Shown piece by piece: positions 51,389 to 59,307 of a stretch of 64,000 nt of DNA (its first letter is position 1; each line of letters opens with the position of its first letter). The translations under genes were made by a program, and so were the position numbers. The stretch spans positions 86,831-150,830 of the forward strand of contig JAEZGX010000011.1 in NCBI GenBank assembly GCA_023416735.1, in the 5' to 3' direction. The stretch comes from Verrucomicrobiota bacterium (GTDB taxonomy: Bacteria; Verrucomicrobiota; Verrucomicrobiia; Opitutales; Opitutaceae). The notes beneath the pieces are model-generated. The model had not been told where the DNA came from. It ran no database searches and was given only the letters and a program-made list of their open reading frames with translations.

Positions 51389-52138
51389 ATGACCCAACTG
51401 GACATGTGGGCTGGCGCAGCACTGCCCATCGCCGCCGTCACGCTCCTCGGATTTGCGGCCCGGCCCGGGCAATCGGTGCGCCACGCGCGCGTCTCACGCG
51501 AGGGCGGCAGCGTATTGCTAAGCGAGCGCATCATGCACCGCGGTTATGTGTGGGTTGATCGCCTCGCTGCGGTCGCGGACCAGTGTCGACTTAGCGCCAA
51601 CACCGTCTCCTGGCTGTCTCTCGCGCTGGGCGCCGGAGCAGGAGTGCTCGTGGGCGCGGGCTGGCTCGGCTGCGCTGCGTGGCTGCTGGCGTTGAGCGGA
51701 TTAGGCGACGGCGTCGATGGCGCACTCGCCCGCCGATCTGCCAGCGGCAATGGTAGCGCGGCCGGCGCAGTGCTCGACTCGGCCCTCGATCGCTACGTCG
51801 AATTCTTCTTTTGCGCCGGGCTGGTCTGGTATTATCGCTCCACGCCGCTGTATCAACTGATCGTCGTCGCGGCCCTTTTCGGTGGCTTCATGGTGACGTA
51901 TTCCACCGCCAAAGCGGAAGCCCTGCAGACGACACCACCGCGCGGCTGGATGAAGCGCGCCGAACGCATGGTCTGGCTGACCGGCGGCGCAACCTTTGCC
52001 GCGATTGCGCCCCTTGCCCACGTGCCCCCGGGCGCCGTGTTGGCGAGCGTGCTCGCCCTCATCGCCGTGTTCGCCAACCTTTCGGCGATCCTTCGGCTGC
52101 ACGCTCTTGCCCGAGCGATGCACGCGAATCGCCGATAA
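51389..52138 (+). CDS. CDP-alcohol phosphatidyltransferase, candidate phosphatidylinositol(-phosphate) synthase
   Basis: 249 residues with about five or six helices. The family motif is GDGVDGALARR ... GAVLDSALD (Asp about 107, 110, 130, 134), matching D-x2-D-G-x2-A-R-x-G-x3-D-x3-D. It could join CDP-diacylglycerol with inositol phosphate (or inositol); the convergent myo-inositol-1-phosphate synthase gene 20 bases away makes this the best guess. A PgsA-, PssA- or other alcohol activity cannot be excluded. Start ATG 51389; an ATG at 51404 is an alternative. Confidence 0.8.
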   Translation: MTQLDMWAGAALPIAAVTLLGFAARPGQSVRHARVSREGGSVLLSERIMHRGYVWVDRLAAVADQCRLSANTVSWLSLALGAGAGVLVGAGWLGCAAWLLALSGLGDGVDGALARRSASGNGSAAGAVLDSALDRYVEFFFCAGLVWYYRSTPLYQLIVVAALFGGFMVTYSTAKAEALQTTPPRGWMKRAERMVWLTGGATFAAIAPLAHVPPGAVLASVLALIAVFANLSAILRLHALARAMHANRR

Positions 52139-52158
52139 CGATCGCGCGCCCGCCGCGC

Positions 52159-53412
52159 TCAGGTCAGCCAACTACGCAATTTGTCTTCGAGCTGCGAGAG
52201 TTGCACGTGGAGGTCGTTGGACACCGTTTCGCCATCGCGCGCCGCCGGGCCTTTGAAGTAGCCGCCGAGCCACGATTGCACGCCGGATTCTCCGCGTCGC
52301 GCAGCGAGATCCGCGAACAGCGCCAGGTCCAGCACGAGCGGCGCCGCCAGCACGGAATCACGGCACTGGAAATTGATCTTCAGCTCCATCTCGTATCCCA
52401 ACCAGCCGAAGAGCTGAATCGCATCCCACGACTCCTTGTTGTCCCCTTTCGGAGGATAGTAATTGATGTGCACCTGATGCTCCATCGAGCCGTAGAGCGC
52501 AGGATGCGCCTTCGCGTCGAGGATATCATCGAGCACGCCGCCTTTGGTGATCTCCTTCGCGCGGAAATTCTCCGGTTCCTCCAACACCCACCCATCGCGG
52601 TTGCCGAGGATGTTCGTGCTGAACCAGCCGCGAACGCCCAGCAGTCGCTTGCCCAGACCCGCGCCCACCACCGTTTTCATCAGCGTCTGGCCGCTCTTGA
52701 GATCCGAACCCGCAAACGGCACCCCGCGCTCCAGCGCCCGCTTCCGCAACGCCGGCACTTCGAGCACAAGGTTCGGCGTGCAATTCACTACCGGATAACC
52801 CGCTTCGATCGCCGCCCACGCATAGATCTGCGAAGGCGAGATGTCGGGATCATTCGCCTTGAGCCCGGCGATGAACGATTCCGTCGTCGCATGCACCGGC
52901 TTCACCGGCTTCCACGCCTCTGTTGAGAGCGTGAGCAACACCACGCCGCGAGCACACCGTTCCGCCGCGAAAAACTCGCGGTAAACGCGCATCATCGCTT
53001 CCGCCTGCTCGAACTTGTTCTGCGCGGGCAACGAGCGCGCCGAGTCGAGCTCGCGCACATACGACGGATCGTGAATGCCTGGCCCGGCCGCGATCCCCGA
53101 CAGAAATTCGCGCGTGGCTTCGAGATCCTGCGCGTTCAGCACGCCGGCCGTTTTGGCCGCGGAATAAGCGTCGCGCTCGATCAAATCGACACCGCCAAAC
53201 ACGAGATCGCGCAGCGCAGGCAAATCCATCGCTTCCGCCACGCGCCGCGGCGCACCGTCGCGTCCCGGGATGGAGCCGAGCTGCGTAAACGAACCGACCG
53301 CGTGCCGCTGGCCGCGGCGGACGAGTTCGACGCCGGCCATCAAGGTCGTCGCCACCGCGCCCATTCCGATAGTGAAAATGCCCAGCCGGGCTGGATCCGC
53401 CGGAGAAGTCAT
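52159..53412 (-). CDS. ino1: Myo-inositol-1-phosphate synthase
   Basis: 417 residues. Converts glucose-6-phosphate to inositol-3(1)-phosphate with NAD. N-terminal Rossmann segment FTIGMGAVATTLMAGVELVR; conserved catalytic core VPFAGSDLKSGQTLMKTVVG and FSTNILGNRDGWVL; TLSTEAWKP corresponds to the STTE-like motif; INYYPPKGDNKESWDAIQLFGWLGYEMELKIN is also typical. The protein is bacterial-MIPS length. It converges on the CDP-alcohol transferase gene and diverges from the LicD gene. It is the committed step for inositol lipids, which bacteria make in only a few groups. Confidence 0.92.
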   Translation of the reverse strand: MTSPADPARLGIFTIGMGAVATTLMAGVELVRRGQRHAVGSFTQLGSIPGRDGAPRRVAEAMDLPALRDLVFGGVDLIERDAYSAAKTAGVLNAQDLEATREFLSGIAAGPGIHDPSYVRELDSARSLPAQNKFEQAEAMMRVYREFFAAERCARGVVLLTLSTEAWKPVKPVHATTESFIAGLKANDPDISPSQIYAWAAIEAGYPVVNCTPNLVLEVPALRKRALERGVPFAGSDLKSGQTLMKTVVGAGLGKRLLGVRGWFSTNILGNRDGWVLEEPENFRAKEITKGGVLDDILDAKAHPALYGSMEHQVHINYYPPKGDNKESWDAIQLFGWLGYEMELKINFQCRDSVLAAPLVLDLALFADLAARRGESGVQSWLGGYFKGPAARDGETVSNDLHVQLSQLEDKLRSWLT

Positions 53413-53497
53413 GGAGTGGAAACTTCTGTGGGTTCCGCCCGGCCGTGACAAGATTAAGGAGTTGCTGCCTCTCAACGGTATCCGAAACTCCCGCACG

Positions 53498-54139
53498 ATG
53501 TCATGGCGTTGGCACTACGCGTGGGCGCACTTTCAGCGGCAGCTTCGCCTGCTCTCCCGCCACGCGCGCCACGGTCGCGCCTCGTTCGCCGGCGCTCCCA
53601 GCGCCCGCAAGGCCGCCGAATTGGGCACCTTGTTCGCCGTCGTGAACGCATTCCTGCGCGACCTGCAGATCGACTACGCGCTCGCCTACGGAACCTTGCT
53701 CGGCTGGCACCGTGAACGCCGCATCCTGCCGCACGATCGCGACATCGATTTCGCGACGCCGGTCGCGAATTACCGTGCCGTCTGGGACGCCCGAAGCCGG
53801 CTGCCGAGCGGGTTTACGATGCACGACACGTCGCATCGTCATCGTGGTCCCAAGCTCTACGTCGACTACCGCAACTGGGATGCCGACATTTATTTCTTCG
53901 AGGAGAAGGACGGCCACCTCGCGTCGCTGGAAAACTGCATCAACCCGGGCGATATCGCGCCATTCCCGCGCGCCTATTTTTTCCCTGTGCAACGCGCGGA
54001 ATTCCTCGGCCAAAACACATTCGTGCCCGCGCAACCGGAAGCCTTGCTGCTTCATCACTACGGCTATCTGGGCGCCGACGGAGAGCGCGACCCCGTCACT
54101 CGTTACTTTCGTCCCCGCCGCATCCCGTCGTCGGATTGA
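53498..54139 (+). CDS. LicD/fukutin-related nucleotidyltransferase-fold protein
   Basis: 213 residues from the ATG at 53498; an ATG at 53411 would extend it into the MIPS promoter region. The motif YALAYGTLLGWHRERRILPH followed by DRDIDFA (Asp about 80, 82, 84) is the LicD/fukutin signature for phosphorylcholine or other phospho-alcohol transfer. DADIYFFEE later keeps an acidic position. It may add phospho-sugar or phosphocholine-type groups to a surface glycan or lipid. Transcribed away from the MIPS gene; regulation unknown. Confidence 0.8.
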   Translation: MSWRWHYAWAHFQRQLRLLSRHARHGRASFAGAPSARKAAELGTLFAVVNAFLRDLQIDYALAYGTLLGWHRERRILPHDRDIDFATPVANYRAVWDARSRLPSGFTMHDTSHRHRGPKLYVDYRNWDADIYFFEEKDGHLASLENCINPGDIAPFPRAYFFPVQRAEFLGQNTFVPAQPEALLLHHYGYLGADGERDPVTRYFRPRRIPSSD

Positions 54140-54374
54140 ACGAGTCGGTGCTTGTTTGCCACCGCGCGTCTCGGTGTATCGGTAATTCACCTACAGGCCA
54201 ATCACCGGACGGAGCTGGGGCTCCAGCCCGACCTCCCATCGGCATTCCACCGGCCTCCCATTAAGCAGATCGTCAGGCCGGTTTCGCTGTCTTACTCGGC
54301 CGAATCGAATTTCTTTGTGGCCGGAGTCCTTGCGACGTCGCGCTGCAATTTCCTCCAACTGAACTCCTGTTCCT

Positions 54375-55058
54375 ATGCACCTTGCTACCGTTCTAAATCT
54401 CGCCCGCATCGCGGGTCTCTCCGCGCTCGTCGTCTCGGCCGCGCACGCGCAGCTGTCGTTGACCGGTTATCTGACCGGCTCCTTCACCGACACGCCGGGC
54501 ACACACGATACGATCTTCAACGCCCCCGACGGCAGCCAAGCATGGATTCGATCCGGCGTGCCTGAAACCGGCGCTGACTTCCAAACGGCGATCGAATTCA
54601 ACCGAAAGGATTTCGCGAACGTCAGCGGCGGCTTGGTCGCCGATGATCTCTTCCGCGTCACCAACGGTCGGACCCTGCTCGGCACCACCGCCACGTCCGC
54701 TCATTTCGACCTGTGGCTCCATCTGACCGCGCCCAGCGGCCATTCGAGCCTTCTCACGCCGATCTCGTTCTCGATCGAGAACACGCCTAACGGCACCGGT
54801 AATGTTGACGACTTCTACGGGATCACCGCTTCGCCGATCGCGCCGTTCGAATACGCCGGCTATCGCGTGCAGTTTGAATTCGTTGCGCCGGCGTCGTTCG
54901 AGATCGCGGAAAATTCCTGGACGGACGTCGGCCAGCTCTACGTCAACTTCACGCCGGTCCCCGAGCCTTCCACTTACGCGGCGTTGGGCGCCGCCTTGCT
55001 TGTCGGAGTCGTCGCAGTTCGGCGCCTTTGCGTGCGCAGGGCCGAAGTGGCCGTGTGA
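54375..55058 (+). CDS. PEP-CTERM sorting domain protein (choice-of-anchor-like)
   Basis: 227 residues. Signal peptide about 1-25 (LNLARIAGLSALVVSAAHAQ). A beta-sandwich region has FRVTNGRTLLGTTATSAHF and FSIENTPNGTGNVDDFYGI, resembling choice-of-anchor K-type modules. The C-terminus is a PEP-CTERM signal: VPEPSTYAALGAALLVGVVAV then a basic tail. Expected to be exported and processed by an exosortase, located elsewhere. A bidirectional hairpin terminator lies 42 bases after the stop, shared with a convergent gene. Confidence 0.82.
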   Translation: MHLATVLNLARIAGLSALVVSAAHAQLSLTGYLTGSFTDTPGTHDTIFNAPDGSQAWIRSGVPETGADFQTAIEFNRKDFANVSGGLVADDLFRVTNGRTLLGTTATSAHFDLWLHLTAPSGHSSLLTPISFSIENTPNGTGNVDDFYGITASPIAPFEYAGYRVQFEFVAPASFEIAENSWTDVGQLYVNFTPVPEPSTYAALGAALLVGVVAVRRLCVRRAEVAV

Positions 55059-55096
55059 GATTCGGATCTTTCGATCATCGATCATTCATCAAACGC

Positions 55097-55130
55097 AAAA
55101 GCCCGACGGCGCTCTGCCGTCGGGCTTTTC
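55097..55130. terminator. Rho-independent bidirectional terminator
   Basis: A perfect 10-base stem GCCCGACGGC (55101-55110) and GCCGTCGGGC (55116-55125) with loop GCTCT. It is preceded by AAAA and followed by TTTTC, so it can stop both the plus-strand PEP-CTERM gene (stop at 55058) and the minus-strand DUF4142 gene (stop at 55153). Confidence 0.92.
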
Positions 55131-55152
55131 TTTGCTGGTTTTTTCTGTCCAC

Positions 55153-56133
55153 TTACTCCGCGACCGCCGACTGCGACAAGTTGGTCGCCCGCTGCAAATG
55201 CTGCTGCAGCGACGGCAGGTGACGACTCGCGAACGATCGCACTTCGGAATCCTCTGCTTCTTTTGCCGCGCGTTCGAACAGCTTCACGTCAGCCTGGTGC
55301 TGATCCACCATCATCTTCATGTAGCTCGTGTCGAACTCCGCTCCCTGCTTGCGCGAGAGATTGCGGTAGTGGCGGTCGGATTGAACGTCCTGCGGAACCG
55401 TTGCGCTCAACGCTCCACCCGTTCCACTGGCGGCGCCCGATGTCGGCGCGCTCGTCGCTGTGCTTTGATTCGTCGGAATTCCACTCGCCGCCGGGGTTGA
55501 GGCCGTGCTCGCCGGGCCGGTCGCGCGCGGCGCTCCATGCGTCGTCGCCACCCCCGCGTTGGTCGAATCGCTCACGCCGCTGCCCGACATGCTTCGGTTC
55601 GCGTCCACCGACCGCGCACCGCCCGCCATCGCGCTCGTCGTCAACGAAGCCGCATTCTCCAGCTCGACGCCCTTCTTCTGCGCCAGCTGCACGAGTTCCT
55701 GCGACATGTTGCGATGCTCCGACGCGATTTGCTGCGCATAACTCCGCACTTCCGGATTGCTCGCTCGCTCGGCGGCGAGTTGGGAGAGCGCGATCTCCTT
55801 GTGATTGTCTTCCGCCGCCTTGCTGAGAAAGCGACGATCGGAACGCTTCAACGACTCTCCGCTGCGTTCGGCGGTCGTCATGCCCGTTTGCGCCGGCTCA
55901 GCCGTTCCGCGCACATCACTCGTAGCGCCGGCTGCCGAACGCGTTCCGATCATGTCGTCGTTCACGCCCGAATTAACGCCGCTCGCCGAGGGCGATTGCG
56001 TGGAGCGATCCGGCGCCGTGGCGGAAGTGGCCTGCGCCGCAGCGGGCACCGCGCACAAACAAACCGCGAGAAACGCAGCCGCCCACGCGGGAACGCTGCG
56101 ATTGAATATCGATGAATAGGGGGTTGATTTCAT
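55153..56133 (-). CDS. DUF4142 family secreted protein with interrupted domain
   Basis: 326 residues. Signal peptide about 1-33 (AWAAAFLAVCLCAVPAAAQ). DUF4142 is helical and four-helix-bundle-like: one half at about 97-160 (DRRFLSKAAEDNHKEIALSQ, SYAQQIASEHRNMSQEL), the other at about 255-320 (FDTSYMKMMVDQHQADVKLF). Between them are about 90 residues of Ser/Thr/Gly/Ala-rich low-complexity sequence. DUF4142 proteins are often linked to stress and iron or ferritin-like folds. Convergent with the PEP-CTERM gene across the terminator. Confidence 0.8.
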   Translation of the reverse strand: MKSTPYSSIFNRSVPAWAAAFLAVCLCAVPAAAQATSATAPDRSTQSPSASGVNSGVNDDMIGTRSAAGATSDVRGTAEPAQTGMTTAERSGESLKRSDRRFLSKAAEDNHKEIALSQLAAERASNPEVRSYAQQIASEHRNMSQELVQLAQKKGVELENAASLTTSAMAGGARSVDANRSMSGSGVSDSTNAGVATTHGAPRATGPASTASTPAASGIPTNQSTATSAPTSGAASGTGGALSATVPQDVQSDRHYRNLSRKQGAEFDTSYMKMMVDQHQADVKLFERAAKEAEDSEVRSFASRHLPSLQQHLQRATNLSQSAVAE

Positions 56134-56336
56134 AGCGGCGAACCGTAGCGCACGCAGAAATCCCTCGCCATGGGGCGAAGCGCCGGTGCGCCGGTCAGCC
56201 TGCTTCCCCGAGGGGACGCCCCATCATATCCGACCGAACTCGCGCAGGTTGGATTGATCTCCGGCTCGAATCTCGCACAGTCCCGCACGCCGCTGCGCCC
56301 GCACGATCCCCCTCTTAAATTCGCAGCCTCCACTCC

Positions 56337-58601
56337 ATGTTGCCGTTCGCCTTCTCCATCTTCTCCGGAGCTTTTTTGCTCTTCGCCGTCCAGCCGCTCG
56401 TCGGCAAATACATCCTGCCTTGGTTCGGCGGCGGTCCCGGCGTCTGGGCCACGTGTCTCCTCTTTTTCCAAACGCTTCTGCTGGGCGGCTACGCCTACGC
56501 TCACTTTTCCGCCACGCGTCTTACGCCACGCCGACAAGCCGGCCTCCATCTCGCGCTGCTCGCCGTCGCACTCCTGCTGCTTCCCATCATTCCCGGCGCC
56601 CACTGGCGCCCGCAAGGCGACGAAGATCCAACCTGGCGCATTCTGCTCCTTCTCACCGCGAGCGTCGGTCTTCCCTATTTCGTTCTCTCCGCCACCGGCC
56701 CGCTCATGCAGCAGTGGTTCAGTCAAGCCCAGCCCGGACGCTCCCCCTACCGACTCTACGCACTCTCGAATCTCGGCTCCTTGCTCGCGCTCCTCGGCTA
56801 TCCTTTCTACTTTGAGCGCGTTTTCACCCGGCAAACCCAGGCCAACCTCTGGTCGATCGGCCTCGGGATTTTCGCTTTAGGCTGCGTTTGGTGCGCCGTG
56901 CGTTTGTGGAAAACCGCACCCGCGGTTTCGCCCCTCCAGCCCGACGCCGCGCCTTCCTCCACTGAGATCGCCGAAACCGCGCCGCCATTCCTCGATCGCC
57001 TGCTGTGGTTCTCGCTCGCCGGCGTCGCCTCGATCATCCTCCTCGCGACCACCAACAAACTCAGCCAGGACGTCGCCGTCGTTCCGTTTTTGTGGGTGCT
57101 TCCGCTGAGCCTTTACCTGGTCACCTTCATCCTGTGTTTCGACCATCCGCGTTGGTATTCGCGCGAACTGTTCAGCGCCTTGTTCGCCCTCGGCGCATTG
57201 GTCGACATCTACCTGCTCTTCGCCGGCCACAACGCCCGCCTTCCCCAACAAATCATCGGCTACAGCGGCACGCTCTTCGCCGCCTGCATGCTGTGCCACG
57301 GCGAGCTCTTCCAACTGCGACCTTCGCCGCGCCACCTCACGTCGTTTTATCTTCACATCGCCGCCGGCGGCGCCGCGGGTGCCTTCTTCGTCGCGATCGT
57401 CGCCCCGCTCGTTTTCTCGCGCTACCTCGAACTTCAAATCGGCATCTGGCTGCTCACCTACTTGGTCGGCGCGCTCGCGTTTCGCCATCGGAGTCTCGCA
57501 CTCGCATTCGGCACCGCCGCGGGCGCCTTCGCCGCCACTTTTATTCTCCCCTTTCTCGAGGCCACCGCCAGCCGGAGCGGCGATCGCTCGTTCTCCGTAA
57601 TTTTCCAACAGATCCGCGCGTTCTACGCCGAACATTGGTCGTTCATCGCGTTCCTCGCCGCCGCATTCCTGATCGGCGTGCTCGATCGCCGCGGTTTCGT
57701 TCGTCAATGGCAGCTGCGCGTCGGCAACTTCCTCATGCTGTTCTCCGTCGGCATCGGCATCCTCTTCGTCGCCCAGGTGCGCAAGGATTCCGCCAGCGCG
57801 ATCACGACGATGCGCAATTTCTACGGCGTCCTGAAGGTTTTCGAATACAACCGCGACCTTCCCGACCAGCACTACCACTCGCTCGTCCACGGCGTTACCT
57901 CGCACGGTCTCCAGTTTGCCTCCCCGCCGCAATCCAAGTGGGCAACCACCTACTACGGTCCCACGAGTGGCGTCGGCTTTGCGATCGATCATCTGCCCGC
58001 GCGCGAACCCTGGCACATCGGGCTCGTCGGCCTCGGCACCGGCACCGTCGCCGCTTACGGTCGCGCCGGCGATCGGGTGCGCGTCTACGAAATCGATCCG
58101 CAGGTCGAGGAGCTCGCGCGTTCGCGTTTCACTTACCTCGAAGACACCCCCGCCGAGGTCCATGTCGTCATGGGCGACGCGCGTCTTTCGATGGAACACG
58201 AGCTCGAGCGCAACGAGCCGCAACACTTCGACGTCCTCGCGCTCGACGCGTTCAGCAGCGATGCGATTCCTGCCCACCTTCTCACCGTCGAGGCGTTCTC
58301 CGCCTACTTCGCCCATCTCAAACCCAACGGCATCCTCGCGATCCACACGTCCAACCGCTACCTCGATCTCCAGCCCGTCGTCGAAACCGCTGCCGCTCAC
58401 TTCGGCTACAGCACGGTCACGATCTCCGATTCGCCCGATGACAAGAACTGGTGGCTCTTCCGCAGCACGTGGGTCCTTGTCACGAAAAACGAAGCCATTC
58501 TCGGCAACGAACCCCTGCTCCTGGGCGCCGAGCCCGTCTCCGACCGCAAGGTCAGTCTTTGGACCGACGACCACACCAGCCTCTACGAGATCCTGAAATA
58601 G
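56337..58601 (+). CDS. Membrane-fused spermidine synthase-like protein
   Basis: 754 residues. The N-terminal half has about twelve helices (beginning FAFSIFSGAFLLFAVQPLVGKYILPWFGG, the conserved start of this family); the C-terminal half (about 560-745) is a SAM-binding domain with GLVGLGTGTVAAYG and VYEIDPQVEELAR. The domain order is the common fused MFS/spermidine-synthase architecture. DAFSSDAIPAHLLTVEAF is the PCT-like active-site motif. Whether it makes polyamines is untested; many such fusions lack the putrescine-binding residues. No close neighbour operon is evident. Confidence 0.85.
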   Translation: MLPFAFSIFSGAFLLFAVQPLVGKYILPWFGGGPGVWATCLLFFQTLLLGGYAYAHFSATRLTPRRQAGLHLALLAVALLLLPIIPGAHWRPQGDEDPTWRILLLLTASVGLPYFVLSATGPLMQQWFSQAQPGRSPYRLYALSNLGSLLALLGYPFYFERVFTRQTQANLWSIGLGIFALGCVWCAVRLWKTAPAVSPLQPDAAPSSTEIAETAPPFLDRLLWFSLAGVASIILLATTNKLSQDVAVVPFLWVLPLSLYLVTFILCFDHPRWYSRELFSALFALGALVDIYLLFAGHNARLPQQIIGYSGTLFAACMLCHGELFQLRPSPRHLTSFYLHIAAGGAAGAFFVAIVAPLVFSRYLELQIGIWLLTYLVGALAFRHRSLALAFGTAAGAFAATFILPFLEATASRSGDRSFSVIFQQIRAFYAEHWSFIAFLAAAFLIGVLDRRGFVRQWQLRVGNFLMLFSVGIGILFVAQVRKDSASAITTMRNFYGVLKVFEYNRDLPDQHYHSLVHGVTSHGLQFASPPQSKWATTYYGPTSGVGFAIDHLPAREPWHIGLVGLGTGTVAAYGRAGDRVRVYEIDPQVEELARSRFTYLEDTPAEVHVVMGDARLSMEHELERNEPQHFDVLALDAFSSDAIPAHLLTVEAFSAYFAHLKPNGILAIHTSNRYLDLQPVVETAAAHFGYSTVTISDSPDDKNWWLFRSTWVLVTKNEAILGNEPLLLGAEPVSDRKVSLWTDDHTSLYEILK

Positions 58602-58635
58602 TCCTTAGTCCCGTCCTCGCGCTGTCTCTAGTCTC

Positions 58636-58674
58636 GTAGTCCCGTAGTCGGTAGTCCCGTAGTCGGTAGTCCCG
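58636..58674. repeat. 15-base GTAGTCCCGTAGTCG tandem repeat
   Basis: Two exact copies of GTAGTCCCGTAGTCG (58636-58650, 58651-58665) and a third partial copy (GTAGTCCCG, 58666-58674). They lie in the gap after the spermidine synthase-like gene. TAGTCC words upstream (58600-58635) are related but diverged. Confidence 0.7.
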
Positions 58675-58783
58675 TTCTCCGCGGATTTCCCTATTCCTCG
58701 CGCGCGGTTGGAACCAACCGCCCCGAGCGCGCACTGTGCCGCAACCCCGCGCCGTCATCCGCGACGCCGCGCGCCACGCACCC

Positions 58784-59299
58784 ATGAAGCTCTCGGAATT
58801 TCTCCAAGGCAAATGGCTCGGTCACCCGTTGCACGCTGCCCTCGTGCACGTGCCCATCGGCGCCTGGCTCATCGCCTGCGCCATTGACGTCGCGTTCTTC
58901 GCCGACTGGATCGCCGGGCCCGTTCCTCTCCGTCTCGCCCAATACGCCGTCGCCTTCGGACTCCTCGGCGCGGTGATTTCGATTCCGCCGGGCTTGGCCG
59001 ACTGGCTGCAGATCAAACCCGACAAACCCGCGAAGAAACTCGGCGTTTATCACATGCTGCTGAACGCCGCCTCCGCCGCGCTGTGGGGCGTCAACTTCGC
59101 CCTGCGTCTCGCCCACTCCGAAACGATCACGACTGCGATCCTTCTCACGTCTCTCGGCGGCACCGCGCTGCTGTTCGCCAGCGCCTACATCGGCTCGCTC
59201 CTGGTTTACGATCACGGCATCGGCGTCGCCCGCTTCTCCAAAAAAGAGCTTCGCCCGCGCGCCGTTCGCGCCGGCTCCCGCGTGCCCGACGAATCCTGA
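58784..59299 (+). CDS. DUF2231 domain membrane protein
   Basis: 171 residues from ATG 58784 with no long signal. DUF2231 is a four-helix membrane domain beginning with GHPLHAALVHVPIGAWLIA, which contains conserved histidines, then SIPPGLADWLQI and YHMLLNAASAALWG. The paired histidines hint at heme or redox-cofactor contact, but no function is proven. The following gene carries the same domain fused to a Rieske module, starting nine bases after the stop, so the two proteins probably act together. Confidence 0.82.
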   Translation: MKLSEFLQGKWLGHPLHAALVHVPIGAWLIACAIDVAFFADWIAGPVPLRLAQYAVAFGLLGAVISIPPGLADWLQIKPDKPAKKLGVYHMLLNAASAALWGVNFALRLAHSETITTAILLTSLGGTALLFASAYIGSLLVYDHGIGVARFSKKELRPRAVRAGSRVPDES

Positions 59300-59307
59300 T
59301 TCGCACC

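Noticed and set aside
56877..58574. 565-residue minus-strand frame antisense to the spermidine synthase-like gene
   Set aside because: No domain and Gly/Glu/Arg-rich composition; the plus strand has a recognised fused protein.
58636..58674. Possible CRISPR array
   Set aside because: Repeats of 15 bases in direct tandem with no spacers and no cas genes.
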